DNA of 64,000 nucleotides from positions 1,612,001 to 1,676,000 of the forward strand of contig NZ_CP064188.1 of the NCBI RefSeq assembly GCF_015353075.1, read 5' to 3'. How positions within the stretch are numbered: the first letter of the stretch is position 1; every line of letters begins with the position of its first letter. Shown here piece by piece: positions 45,613 through 55,925 of the stretch. The position numbers and the translations under genes were made by a program. The notes beneath the pieces were generated by a model. The model made no database searches and was not told where the DNA came from. It saw only the letters and a list, made by a program, of their open reading frames with translations. Source of the DNA: Rhizobium sp. 007. Its GTDB lineage: Bacteria; Pseudomonadota; Alphaproteobacteria; Rhizobiales; Rhizobiaceae.

Positions 45613-47084
45613 TGGCCGCTCCCCTTGGTGTGCACGTGCGCCAGCAAATGCTTCACCGAGACGTCGATGATGTTGAGAAAGGGTTTCGGATAGAGCCCGA
45701 CCCAAAGCACGAAGACGGCCAGCGGCAGGATCGCAGCCATCTCGCGGGCGTTTACGTCGCGTATCTTGAAGCGGGCGCCGATGCTGGCCGGACCAAGTGC
45801 TACTCTCCTATACATGCCAAGGAGATAGGCCGCGCTCAGCAACGCGCCCACGACCGCGGCCGCGCCGGCGGCCAGGTTGGCCGCAAATCCGCCCGACAGC
45901 ACCAGCAACTCGCCGACGAACGAATTCGTCCCCGGCAAGGCCATCGACGACAAGGTGAACAGCGCCAGAAACGCCGTGTAGACCGGCGCCACCTTCATCA
46001 GCCCGCCGTAGTCGGCGATACTGCGCGTATGCGTCCGCTCGTAGATCAGGCCGACGAAGAGGAACAATGCGCCCGTCGTTACGCCATGATTGAACATTTG
46101 CAGGATGCCGCCCTCGAGCCCGCGGAAGTTCAGCGCAAAAATCCCCAGCGTTACGAAACCCATATGGCTGATACTGGAATAGGCCACCAGCTTCTTCAGG
46201 TCGTCCTGCGCCAGCGCAAGTAATCCGCCATAGACGATGGCAAGAGCCGAAAGTGCCAGCATCAGCGTCGAATAATATACTGACGCCTCCGGCAGCATCG
46301 GCAGCGAGAACCGCAAGAACCCGTAGGCGCCCATCTTCAGGAGCACTCCGGCCAGAATGATGCTGCCAGCCGTCGGCGCCTGTACATGAGCGTCCGGCAG
46401 CCAGGTATGAACCGGGACCATCGGCACCTTCACGGCGAAGGCGATCAGGAAGGCGAAGAAAAGCCAGGATTGAACCCAGAACGGCAAATCCTGACCTGTG
46501 AGCGCGAGAATGTCGAAGGTCCTACCGCCGTGGAAATAGAGCACGATGACACCGATCAGGAACAGGAGGCTGCCCGCCAGCGTGTAGAGGAAGAACTTGA
46601 ACGCGGCATAGACCCGGCCATCACCGCCCCACACGCCGATGATCAGGTACATCGGGATCAGCATCGCCTCCCAGCACACATAAAACAGAAACAGGTCGAG
46701 GGCGCAGAATACCCCTAGCATCAGCGCCTGCATGACGAGCAGGCTCACCATGAACTCCTTCACCTTGCTGTCAATCGCGACCCACGAGGCAAGCACGCAA
46801 ATCCACCCCAGCAGTGCGGTCAAGAACACGAAGAGCGCGCTGATCCCATCGATACCGAGCGCGTAGGTGATCCCGAGCGTAGGCACCCAAGGGTGTATCT
46901 CGGTGAACTGCATCTCGTGGGTCGTCTGGTCGAAGCCGGCCAGCATTGCGATGCAGAGAGCCAGGTCGAGGACGGTGATACCCAGCGCTGTCCAGCGCAC
47001 CGCATCCTCGCTGCGGAGAAACATTAAAACCACTGCCCCGGCGGCAGGCGTGAATACAATGAGACTGAGGAGCGGCAATCCCAT
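45609..47084 (-). CDS. nuoM: NADH-quinone oxidoreductase subunit M
   Basis: A 491-residue antiporter-like subunit. FYVCWEAMLIPMYLIIG (about residue 130) carries the key Glu of helix 5, and KVPMVPVHTWLPDAHVQAPT (about 222) the Lys and His of helix 7; SISHMGFVTLG is another family segment. I chose ATG 47084, with AGGGGG 6 bp before, over a TTG at 47102 that would overlap the previous gene. Confidence 0.95.
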   Translation of the reverse strand: MGLPLLSLIVFTPAAGAVVLMFLRSEDAVRWTALGITVLDLALCIAMLAGFDQTTHEMQFTEIHPWVPTLGITYALGIDGISALFVFLTALLGWICVLASWVAIDSKVKEFMVSLLVMQALMLGVFCALDLFLFYVCWEAMLIPMYLIIGVWGGDGRVYAAFKFFLYTLAGSLLFLIGVIVLYFHGGRTFDILALTGQDLPFWVQSWLFFAFLIAFAVKVPMVPVHTWLPDAHVQAPTAGSIILAGVLLKMGAYGFLRFSLPMLPEASVYYSTLMLALSALAIVYGGLLALAQDDLKKLVAYSSISHMGFVTLGIFALNFRGLEGGILQMFNHGVTTGALFLFVGLIYERTHTRSIADYGGLMKVAPVYTAFLALFTLSSMALPGTNSFVGELLVLSGGFAANLAAGAAAVVGALLSAAYLLGMYRRVALGPASIGARFKIRDVNAREMAAILPLAVFVLWVGLYPKPFLNIIDVSVKHLLAHVHTKGSGQ

Positions 47085-47092
47085 CGCACCCC

Positions 47093-48853
47093 CTACCGCC
47101 AAGCCACGGCGAAAACGACGGCGGCCGCGATCAGTCCGGCGATCATCGCCAGCACATAATGGGTCACGACACCGGTCTGGAGCCGCCGCAACGCCGCGCC
47201 CCCGCTCAGGATCGAACGGGCGACGCCGTTCACGACGGCGTCCACACCGTTAAGATCGATCCGCAATCCTTCTCGTGCCGACCCGTGCAGGAAAGGTAGC
47301 GCCGTGGTCTCAGACACCTCGCTCACCGCCTTCTCGTAGCGCGCCAGCGGCCTTTCGGCGAGCCACATGAAGTACCGCGCACCCTTGCGGTAGAACCAGT
47401 CGGTGTCCAGGCTGATCGTATTCTCGGGATCGAGAGCTCGCAGGAAAATGACAAAACCCAGTGCCGTGAACATCAGCACGCCGAGGCTCTCCGTAATATG
47501 GAGACCCGTATATGGTTCGAAGTCGACCGGATAGGGTAGCAATGCATAAAGCGGCCGCGGGAACACACCGATCGCAATGCAGAGCACCGCCGCCATACCC
47601 ATCGCAACCAGCATGTTGCCGGGCGGGTCCCGGGCCCCTAGGCCCTGGTCCTTACCGAAGAACATGTAGTACGGGAGCTTGAGCCCGGTGTGCAGGAACG
47701 TCCCGGACGATGCCATCGTCAGCGCGAGCACGACCAACGCGCGGTGATCCTGCCCAGCGGCGGCCACGACCATCGACTTGGTGACGAAACCCGAGAAGAA
47801 CGGAAATGCCGAGATCGCTAAGGCGCCGACCATATAGAGCGTCAAGGTCAGCGGCATGGTCTTGTAGAGCCCGCCGAGTTCGGTGAGCTTACGCCGCCCA
47901 GTGACATGAATCACCGCCCCCGCACCCATGAACAGAAGCGCCTTGTAGAGGATATGGGCGAAGGCATGGCTGGTGGCTCCGTTCAGCGCCATCTCGGTCC
48001 CAATGCCGACGGCCGCCACCATGTACCCCACCTGGCTGACGATGTGATAGGCAAGCAGTCGCCGGCAGTCGTTCTCCAGCACCGCGTAGATAACGCCGTA
48101 GAGCGCCATCGCGGTACCGAGCCAGACCAGAAGCTCGGTCCCCGGAAACGCCCGCGCCAACACGTAGACGGCGGTCTTGGTGGTAAAGGCGCTCATGAAC
48201 ACCGCGCCTGTGACGGTCGCCTCCGGATAGGCGTCGGTGAGCCAGGCGTTGAGCGGCGGCACTGCGGCGTTGAGGATGAACCCGGCAAGGATCAGGTAGA
48301 CGGCCACGCCCATTTCTCCCTCGATCGGGCCGAAAAGAGATGAACCCGTGGCGAGCCCGTGGAGAACCACGCCGCCGAGCAGGCAGACCCCGCCGGTGAT
48401 ATGGACCATGAGATACCGGAACCCCGCCCGGATCGCCTTGTCGCCTCCCTGGGCAAAGACCAGATAGGCAGAGGAAAATGCCATGCCTTCCCAGAACAGA
48501 TAGAGGGTCAGGTAGTCACCGGCGAACACCACGCCGAGTGCGCTGCCGACGTAGATGAATGCGGCCACATGCTGGCCGGGGCGTGTCAGGTGCAACGCGT
48601 AGACCGTGCCGATCAGCGCCATGACGGTGAAAACGGTGGCGAAGACGATACTCAGCCTGTCGACCTTCGCAATCAGGATTTCCTGCCCGATAAACCTCGC
48701 CTCGCCATAACTGCCCGGCTGCATCGCGAGCACGGCAAGGATCGCCAGCGTCGGGATCAGCAGCAGATAGGCCTTGCCGATCGATCCCCTGAGGAACGGT
48801 ATCGGCAGAGCACCGAGAATGAAGAGCAGAGCCGGATGGATGAAGTCAGTCAT
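47093..48853 (-). CDS. nuoL: NADH-quinone oxidoreductase subunit L-type, antiporter-like
   Basis: 586 residues of the NuoL/MrpA-D type. VFAGDYLTLYLFWEGMAFSS (about residue 110) and NAAVPPLNAWLTDAYPEATV (about 205) are the helix 5 and helix 7 regions. The C-terminal 110 residues run on past the core through LDTDWFYRKGARYFMWLAE, an amphipathic stretch, to a final helix after LRRLQTGVVTHYVL, the arrangement of the lateral arm of NuoL. The core sequence is closer in feel to Na+/H+ antiporter subunits than to standard NuoL. It overlaps the preceding 84-residue gene by 8 bp. Confidence 0.85.
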   Translation of the reverse strand: MTDFIHPALLFILGALPIPFLRGSIGKAYLLLIPTLAILAVLAMQPGSYGEARFIGQEILIAKVDRLSIVFATVFTVMALIGTVYALHLTRPGQHVAAFIYVGSALGVVFAGDYLTLYLFWEGMAFSSAYLVFAQGGDKAIRAGFRYLMVHITGGVCLLGGVVLHGLATGSSLFGPIEGEMGVAVYLILAGFILNAAVPPLNAWLTDAYPEATVTGAVFMSAFTTKTAVYVLARAFPGTELLVWLGTAMALYGVIYAVLENDCRRLLAYHIVSQVGYMVAAVGIGTEMALNGATSHAFAHILYKALLFMGAGAVIHVTGRRKLTELGGLYKTMPLTLTLYMVGALAISAFPFFSGFVTKSMVVAAAGQDHRALVVLALTMASSGTFLHTGLKLPYYMFFGKDQGLGARDPPGNMLVAMGMAAVLCIAIGVFPRPLYALLPYPVDFEPYTGLHITESLGVLMFTALGFVIFLRALDPENTISLDTDWFYRKGARYFMWLAERPLARYEKAVSEVSETTALPFLHGSAREGLRIDLNGVDAVVNGVARSILSGGAALRRLQTGVVTHYVLAMIAGLIAAAVVFAVAWR

Positions 48854-49100
48854 AATAGTCCTCGCGCCGCATCAGCCCGATCCGATGGCCGAGAAACTTG
48901 GAAACGAAGATGAGCAGAACGCAGGAGCCGAAACCGTAGACGGCGGACCAGCCAGGCAGGCGCTCCCAAATGTATTCGGCGTGTTCGCGAGAAACCAGAA
49001 AGTCGGCGGCCACGATCAGAACGAGTGCCAGATAGAACAGTCGGCGGCGCTGCCTTGCCCATTCTTCGTCACCAAAGAAGTCGACCACGCGCTTGATCAT
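48846..49100 (-). CDS. Small two-helix membrane protein inside the nuo operon
   Basis: 84 residues; I do not recognise the family. The charged N-terminus (DFFGDEEWARQRRR) is followed by a hydrophobic helix at about 20-36 (LFYLALVLIVAADFLV), a short loop, a second helix at about 54-69 (VYGFGSCVLLIFVSKFL) and a charged tail (MRREDYYD). Its start overlaps the upstream gene stop as ATGA and its end overlaps the next gene by 8 bp, so it is certainly translated with the operon. It sits between two antiporter-like subunits, where an accessory subunit could bridge them. That role is inference. Confidence 0.8.
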   Translation of the reverse strand: MIKRVVDFFGDEEWARQRRRLFYLALVLIVAADFLVSREHAEYIWERLPGWSAVYGFGSCVLLIFVSKFLGHRIGLMRREDYYD

Positions 49101-50560
49101 CTGACCACTCCGTCCGCCAGGGTAAGAAAATAATCGGGGAAGATGCCCATCAGCACCGATAGGATGGCGGTCGCAACAAGCGGGATCGTGATCATCGGAA
49201 TTTCACGGACCGTCGTCCGGCTCTCCTGCGACTCGGTCCCGAAAAAGGCGACATAGCTGACCGGCAGGAAATAGGCGGCGTTCAGGATCGAACTCACCAG
49301 CAGTACGACCAGGAACGCCATCTGTCCCGCCTCCACCGACCCCAGCGTCAAATACCATTTGCTGACGAATCCCGCGGTCGGCGGCACCCCGATCATGCTG
49401 AGCGAGGCGACGAAGAATGCCCCCATCGTCCAGGGTAGCCGGCGGCCGATGCCAGCCATGTCGCTGATGTTGCGCTTTCCCGATGCGCAGTAGATCGACC
49501 CGGCGCAAAAAAACAGCGTGATCTTGGAAAATGCGTGCGCTGCAATGTGGATGATCCCGCCGACCATTGCGACCGGCGACAACAGGACCGCGCCCAGCAC
49601 GATGTAGGAGAGCTGGGAAACCGTCGAATAGGCGAGCCTAGCTTTCAGGTCGTCCCGTGTCAGGGCGTAGACCGACGCCATCAGGATCGTGAATGAAACC
49701 AGATAGGCCGTGGCGATGCCGAGGCCCAGTTCTCCGACCAGCCCGACGCCGAAGACGTGGAACACCACCCGCAGCACACAGAACACACCCATCTTGACGA
49801 CAGCCACTGCATGCAAGAGTGCGCTGACAGGTGTTGGCGCCACCATAGCGGCCGGCAGCCACGCGTGCATGGGCATCACCGCAGCCTTGGCGAAGCCGAA
49901 AAGATAGCAGAAATAGACAACCGTCAGCAGCGGCGCCGAGGCATTGACTCCCTCCAATAGCCCCCCCTCCACAAAGTCGAGCGACCCCGCAATGGAATAT
50001 GTCAGTGCCAGCGCGGCAAGCAGCACGCTTTTCGACGCGCCCATCAGATAGACGAGGTATTTGCGGCTGCCCGCCCATCCCTCTTCGTCCTCATGGTGGT
50101 AGACGAGCGGATAGGTAACGAGGCTGAGCACCTCGTAGAAGATCACCAGCGTGAACAGATTGGCGGCAAAGGCGCCTCCGACGGCCGCCGCGAGGCTGGT
50201 GGCGAAACAGGCAAAGAATCGGGTCTGCGCATGCTCGTTCAAGTGCCGCATGTAGCCGACGGAATAGACCGCGGCGACGATCCATAGGAGTGACGAGACG
50301 GTGGCGAACACCATGCCGAGCGCATCCGCCCGGAAAGCGAAGTCGGCCCCCGGCAGGATCTCGAACAGGCGCAAATCGACGGTTCCGCCCGCCAACACCG
50401 TGGGCGCCATAGAGGCAACAATCGCAAACAGGGCGATCGCGGCCAGCGGCGAGACGAGATCGCGGATTTTCTCACGGTTATTCAAAAGAAGAACTGCCAC
50501 GGCGGTCAGGCCCGGGACGGCGACGGCAAGCAGCGGCCTGATCGATATCACCGGGTCCAA
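49097..50560 (-). CDS. Extra antiporter-like subunit (MrpD/NuoM type)
   Basis: 487 residues with about 14 helices. LFTLVIFYEVLSLVTYPLVY (about residue 134) has the helix 5 Glu, and FGFAKAAVMPMHAWLPAAMV (about 218) the helix 7 Lys and His, so the proton-channel residues are kept. The segment PTPVSALLHAVAVVKMGVF is typical of Mrp-type monovalent cation/H+ antiporter subunit D. Counting NuoL-, NuoM- and NuoN-type proteins, this is the fourth antiporter-like subunit of the cluster. It follows nuoK by 4 bp. Confidence 0.88.
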   Translation of the reverse strand: MDPVISIRPLLAVAVPGLTAVAVLLLNNREKIRDLVSPLAAIALFAIVASMAPTVLAGGTVDLRLFEILPGADFAFRADALGMVFATVSSLLWIVAAVYSVGYMRHLNEHAQTRFFACFATSLAAAVGGAFAANLFTLVIFYEVLSLVTYPLVYHHEDEEGWAGSRKYLVYLMGASKSVLLAALALTYSIAGSLDFVEGGLLEGVNASAPLLTVVYFCYLFGFAKAAVMPMHAWLPAAMVAPTPVSALLHAVAVVKMGVFCVLRVVFHVFGVGLVGELGLGIATAYLVSFTILMASVYALTRDDLKARLAYSTVSQLSYIVLGAVLLSPVAMVGGIIHIAAHAFSKITLFFCAGSIYCASGKRNISDMAGIGRRLPWTMGAFFVASLSMIGVPPTAGFVSKWYLTLGSVEAGQMAFLVVLLVSSILNAAYFLPVSYVAFFGTESQESRTTVREIPMITIPLVATAILSVLMGIFPDYFLTLADGVVR

Positions 50561-50564
50561 GCCG

Positions 50565-50870
50565 TTATCCTTTCATCATGGTCACGTCGTCGACCTTGAG
50601 GGTGGATTTGTTCCTCACAAGGGCGACCAGGATGCCAAGAGCAACGGCAACCTCGGCCGCAGTGATTGCTATGACGAAGATGGCGAAGATCTGCCCGCGG
50701 AAGTCGTCGTAGATGCGCCCGAAAGCGATGAAATTGATGTTGACCGAGTTTAGCAGCAACTCCAGCGACATCAGCACGACCAGAATATTGCGCCTGAGCA
50801 GCACGCCCGCCGCTCCGATCACGAACAGGACCACCCCGAGCAGAATATACCACGACAGCGGAACCATCAC
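50565..50870 (-). CDS. nuoK: NADH-quinone oxidoreductase subunit K
   Basis: A 101-residue, three-helix MrpC-like subunit. The segment [20 protein letters not shown] (about residues 30-49) has the conserved Glu of helix 2, and [20 protein letters not shown] (about 69-88) the Glu of helix 3. The start overlaps the nuoJ stop as ATGA. Confidence 0.95.
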   Translation of the reverse strand: MMVPLSWYILLGVVLFVIGAAGVLLRRNILVVLMSLELLLNSVNINFIAFGRIYDDFRGQIFAIFVIAITAAEVAVALGILVALVRNKSTLKVDDVTMMKG

Positions 50871-51361
50871 CCCTGCTCCTTCCGCGCCAGCACGATGGCG
50901 CCGACCAAAGCCACCAACAGGATGACGGAGGCGACCTCAAACGGCAGAAGATAACCGGCGAAAAGCGTCGTGCTGAGCTGCCTGATCTCATCGCCGCCGC
51001 CTACGGGAACAGTGACCGAAAAGCGATCGCTCCAGAGCACCAGTACCGACATCTCGATCCCAAGCAGAACGAGCATCACCAGAGCCGGCAGGTTGCCCCC
51101 CGGCAAGAACCGCTGCAACTTTGCTTCGCGCACATCGATCATCATGATCACGAATAGAAACAGGACCATGATTGCGCCGACATATACGAAGATCTGGATG
51201 ACCGCGAGCAACGGCGCTTCGAGCAGGACGAAGATTGCCGAAATCTGCAGGAAACACGCCATCAGCGCCAATGCGCAGTGAACCGGATTCCGCGCCAGGA
51301 CCACCGTCAGGGCCGTGATCACGGACACCGTAGCGAACAGAAGAAAGAACCCCTGATCCAT
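50867..51361 (-). CDS. nuoJ: NADH-quinone oxidoreductase subunit J
   Basis: A 164-residue membrane subunit with five helices. The highly conserved helix 3 region [20 protein letters not shown] (about residues 52-71) is complete. I chose ATG 51361 (MDQGFFLLF), the usual family start; a frame open to 51427 would add 22 residues without a match. It is the first gene of the minus-strand operon nuoJ to nuoG, so its promoter should lie in 51362-51470. Confidence 0.94.
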   Translation of the reverse strand: MDQGFFLLFATVSVITALTVVLARNPVHCALALMACFLQISAIFVLLEAPLLAVIQIFVYVGAIMVLFLFVIMMIDVREAKLQRFLPGGNLPALVMLVLLGIEMSVLVLWSDRFSVTVPVGGGDEIRQLSTTLFAGYLLPFEVASVILLVALVGAIVLARKEQG

Positions 51362-51467
51362 CGACGCGACCCTCCCACGCGAGCTGTCACTCGGCGCGAG
51401 ACGGCCGGATTTGAGATAGCTCTGCACTTCAGGTGCATTTATAAATTGTGCCCTAGTATCGGATTTT

Positions 51468-51711
51468 TCACAAGATTATTGTCGTTGGCGGACAAACCAC
51501 TGCGGTTCTGATGTGGCTGAGCCGCTCGCCAAGGTCTCGAAGCGCCGCCGCCATGGCAATCCAGACACGCTTGCGTTGCCCGCCGGAAAGCTCGTCCACC
51601 GGTCTTTCGGCAAGATCCGAGGTTTTGGTTTCGACGGGCGCGCCGCCATAGCTTCGTCCCTGGTCTGCGCCCCAGCATCAACCAATCTGCTTAGCCGGCC
51701 GGCCGTTATAT
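51468..51711 (-). pseudogene. Fragment of an iron-siderophore ABC ATPase (FepC/FhuC type)
   Basis: On the minus strand, about 50 codons read SDLAERPVDELSGGQRKRV followed by WIAMAAAL, the signature region of siderophore importer ATPases. After that the frame runs into unrelated sequence and a stop at 51468-51470; Walker B is missing. Upstream in another frame, RDEAMAA may be a remnant of the preceding segment. The Walker A half is gone and a hydrolase fragment abuts at 51712. It is a decayed gene remnant. Confidence 0.6.
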
Positions 51712-52053
51712 TCACCCCCGATTTGCAGCCTTCACGAACGTCGCCAGTTCGCGCCCAAAGCGGTCGGGCTCCTCGTAAAAGGGCGAATGGCCGCTGTTGG
51801 CAAAGATCGACAAGCGGCTGTCCTTGTGGGTCGCTTTTACTCGTTCCGACGTGGCCGTACGGACAAGCCGATCGTGCTTGCCGCGCGTCAGGAGAATGGG
51901 GCCGGGAAAGCCGCGGAACGCAGGCTCCAGATCTGAGGTTTGGGTCTTCACGAAACCTTCGTTCACTGCGCGCGGCGTCATGCCGTTGATGGCAAGCATT
52001 CGCTGCAACTCGTCACCTGTTGGAGGTTGAAATTCTCGCCCGCGAAGCCGCAA
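51712..52053 (-). pseudogene. C-terminal fragment of an alpha/beta-hydrolase
   Basis: A 113-codon frame with the end of an alpha/beta-hydrolase of the non-haem chloroperoxidase/esterase type: GPILLTRGKHDRLV contains the Asp region and IFANSGHSPFYEEPDRFG the catalytic His of the triad. The oxyanion and nucleophile half is absent. The first 15 codons (to about 52015) lie over the TetR fragment on the other strand and are probably not hydrolase sequence. This looks like a rearrangement junction. Confidence 0.65.
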
Positions 52054-52240
52054 CCCGGCGTGAGGCCATGAAAGAGAGGATTACAGAAATACTCAAGCCT
52101 TTCGCCGGCACTTATGACGTTTCCCGTCTGGGGCGTCATTTGGTGGCGGTGATGCAAGGCATCTCGATCCAGGCTCGTGATGGTGTGCAACCTGCAGCAC
52201 TGTCGATGACGTTGTTTCAGGCGTCGCGGCATGCGCCAAT
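52020..52240 (+). pseudogene. C-terminal fragment of a TetR/AcrR-family regulator
   Basis: The plus-strand frame reads EAATRREAMKERITEIL, then VAVMQGISIQARDGVQPAAL, the C-terminal ligand-binding end of many TetR/AcrR regulators (usual form QGMSVQARDGA). No helix-turn-helix lies upstream, so at least two thirds of the gene is missing. The frame continues past 52240 with no family match. Confidence 0.55.
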
Positions 52241-52284
52241 CCGAAGGCAAAACCTCCCCTCGATAGGGCGAAGAACGCCCTGGT

Positions 52285-53181
52285 TCACCGGCCCCGATAG
52301 CGTAGTGCCTCAAGAAGCAGGGCAAAAGCAGGAGAGGAGTGCCGGCGGCTGGGATAATAGAGATGATAGCCGGGGAACGGTTCACACCAGTCCTCAAGCA
52401 CCCGGATCAGGCGGCCCTCAGCGATGTGTTCGAGAACTTCGTCTTCGGGAACATACCCAAGCCCTAGCCCCGCGAGAGCCGAGTTCAACCTCAACGCCAT
52501 GTTATTGAAGACGAGCTGACCCTCGACCCTCACCTTGAGTTCGCGCCCGCCCTTTTCGAATTCCCACGGGAAAAGGCCACCATAGGTCGGTAGCCGGAAG
52601 TTGATGCAGTTATGCTGCGTCAGATCCTGCGGCGTCTCCGGCCGCGGATACTTCTGGAAATAGGCGGGCGATCCGACGATTGCCACGCGCATTTCAGGAC
52701 CGATCCTGACAGCGATCATGTCCTTGGCGACCTGTTCGCCAAGCCGCACGCCGGCATCATAGCCTTCTGCGACGATATTGGTCAGGCCATAGTCGACCAC
52801 GATCTCCACGTGAATGTCCGGATACTCCGGGAGAAACCTCGCCAATGCAGGCTGGAGAATCGTCACCGCTGGATGTTCACCCGCTGTGATGCGGATCATC
52901 CCGGCGGGCTTCTCCCGCAAGGCACTGAGTGCTGAGATTTCCTGCGCGATATCCTCGAACCGGGGCGCGACCGACTGTAGCAGCCGCTCTCCTGCTTCTG
53001 TGGGCGAGACGCTGCGCGTGTTGCGCGTCAGCAGCCGCAACCCTAAACGCGCTTCCAAAGCCTTGACGGTTTGACTCAGAGCGGATTGGGAAACGCCGAG
53101 CTTGGCGGCGGCCCTGGTGAAGCTCCGCTCCTTCGCAACGACGACGAAGGCGGCGAGGTTGTTGAAGTTTTCGATCTGCAT
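52285..53181 (-). CDS. LysR-family transcriptional regulator
   Basis: A 298-residue complete LysR protein. The N-terminal helix-turn-helix (SFTRAAAKLGVSQSALSQTV) and linker helix are intact, and the C-terminal substrate domain starts near residue 90 (GMIRITAGEHPAVTILQP). It is divergent from the aldo/keto reductase genes, two of which are broken. The protein probably controlled them and a flavodoxin, a common arrangement of LysR, reductases and flavodoxin in rhizobial accessory regions. No operator was identified. Confidence 0.9.
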   Translation of the reverse strand: MQIENFNNLAAFVVVAKERSFTRAAAKLGVSQSALSQTVKALEARLGLRLLTRNTRSVSPTEAGERLLQSVAPRFEDIAQEISALSALREKPAGMIRITAGEHPAVTILQPALARFLPEYPDIHVEIVVDYGLTNIVAEGYDAGVRLGEQVAKDMIAVRIGPEMRVAIVGSPAYFQKYPRPETPQDLTQHNCINFRLPTYGGLFPWEFEKGGRELKVRVEGQLVFNNMALRLNSALAGLGLGYVPEDEVLEHIAEGRLIRVLEDWCEPFPGYHLYYPSRRHSSPAFALLLEALRYRGR

Positions 53182-53347
53182 TCATTAGACCAACTTATAA
53201 GGCAATGCCGATTATAGCGACTAATCGAGAGGTGATGCGAGCGTTATGTTGTCCTCATCGCATTCGAAGCCCCCGCAGGCTCACCGAGCGGCATCGCGGG
53301 CCCGACCCGTAGCTTTCAGACCAGACCGGATCTCAAAGGAGGACGAC

Positions 53348-53740
53348 ATTCAAAAGCGCGCGCTCGGCAACAGCAATCTCCAAGTCTCGGCCATCGGCCT
53401 CGGCTGCAAGCACTACCTTCGGCGAAAACGATTTTCGGCGCATTGTGCCACGCTTCGCCCCCGAGGCGCTCAAGGCCAACCAGGCGCTTGTCGACCTCAT
53501 CGGATCTATACCTCAGCCAAGGGTGTCACGCCGGCGCTCGCGGAGCGACCCTGGATCGTGCCGATCCCCGGCACTACCAAGCTCACCGGCTCGAGAAAAT
53601 CTCGGAGCAACGGATGTGGAACTGACGGCTAATGACCTGGCTCGTACAGAGCAAGCCCTGCCGGCATCCAAGTGCTCGGTGACCGCTATTTTGCTTCGCA
53701 CCAGCGCTTGGTCAATCGCTGATTCATATCCGCAAGAAAG
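53348..53740 (+). pseudogene. Aldo/keto reductase remnant with lost start codon and internal deletions
   Basis: A strong ribosome binding site (AAAGGAGG) leads to ATT where ATG is expected, then QKRALGNSNLQVSAIGLGC, the N-terminus of an aldo/keto reductase. The frame is then broken: after about 20 codons comes FGENDFRRIVPRFAPEALK in another frame, which belongs near the C-terminus, so about 180 codons are missing. A second jump leads to [15 protein letters not shown], and a third frame carries LGATDVELTANDLA. The active-site residues are lost. Confidence 0.75.
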
Positions 53741-53746
53741 ACAGCA

Positions 53747-54642
53747 ATGACTTCCAACACCCAAAAGACCACTCTGTCCAATGGTGTCGATATGCCGCTC
53801 CTAGGCCTCGGCGTCTATCGCAGCAGTCCCGAAGACACCGTGCAGGCGGTTTCGACCGCACTCGCCACCGGATACCGGCTGATCGATACCGCCGCAGCCT
53901 ACAGGAATGAGGAGCAGGTCGGCGAAGCCATGCGTCAGAGTGCCGTTGACCGCGCGGATGTCTTCGTCATCACCAAGCTGTGGATCAGCGACTACGGCTA
54001 TGACGAGACGCTGCGCGGCTTCGATCGCAGCATGCGCAAGCTCGGGCTTAACGGAATCGATCTCTATCTTCTGCATCAGCCGATGCCCAATGAGTGGGAG
54101 CGGACGGTCGCGTCGTGAAAGGCTCTGGCGCGTCTTTTCGACGAGGGGCGCACCCGCGCCGTCGGCGTGTCCAATTTCAACTCCGAGCTCCTGGCCGACC
54201 TGATCGACCGCACCGGCTTCGTTCCCCACGTGAATCAGGTCGAGCTGCACCCTTTTTTACACAGGAAGACTTGCGAGCGACACATCAGCGGCTCCGGATT
54301 GCCACCCAGGCGTGGTCGCCGATCGGCGGCGTGATGCGCTACGTCTCCGACCATCCGGAAGCCGCGCCGAGCCCGTTGTCGCATACTGCGGTCGCGGATC
54401 TTGCCGAAAAACACGGCAAGACGCCGGCACAAATCATCCTCCGCTGGCATCTGCAACATGGTTTCTCCGCCATCCCGAAATCCGTCCGCGCCGCACGCAT
54501 CACCGAGAACTTCGACGTTTTTGACTTCGTTCTGTCCGTGGACGAGATGGCGGCAATAGATGCCCTGGACACAGGCGTCCGCAGCGGCCCGAACCCGGAT
54601 GACATCGATACCAAGACGTATCCCCTTCGGATCGAAGACTGA
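53747..54642 (+). pseudogene. Aldo/keto reductase (AKR5-like) with nonsense mutation and frameshift
   Basis: The first 123 codons are a normal AKR start: LLGLGVYRSSPEDTV, catalytic Asp/Tyr in DTAAAYRNEEQVG, Lys in FVITKLW and His in YLLHQPMP. A TGA at 54116-54118 (after TVAS) interrupts it, yet translation past it stays in family sequence (KALARLFDEGRTRAVGVSNF). Near 54255 the frame shifts by one base in a run of six T; one more T would restore HPFFTQEDLRA. The rest continues to IPKSVRAARITENFDVFDF and a stop at 54642. Two independent lesions make it a pseudogene, although the T run could be a sequencing error. Confidence 0.8.
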
Positions 54643-54671
54643 TGCCGTCCGCGATGAAAGGACCATCTGAC

Positions 54672-55849
<1,178 letters not shown>

Positions 55850-55925
55850 CTAGCCTTAGCGGCCCGCCGCAAAGTGAGCGACGGGCACTCTGAGTGTACA
55901 CCCTAACGCGAAGGCTGAAGTCAAT

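Noticed and set aside
34862..51361. Hydrogenase-4 or Mrp antiporter instead of complex I
   Set aside because: NuoE, F and G with complete NADH, FMN and Fe-S motifs and NuoB, C and D are present, so it is a full NADH-oxidising complex I.
51513..51989. Plus-strand frame over the decay zone
   Set aside because: It is the antisense of the ABC ATPase and hydrolase remnants; no family match on the plus strand.
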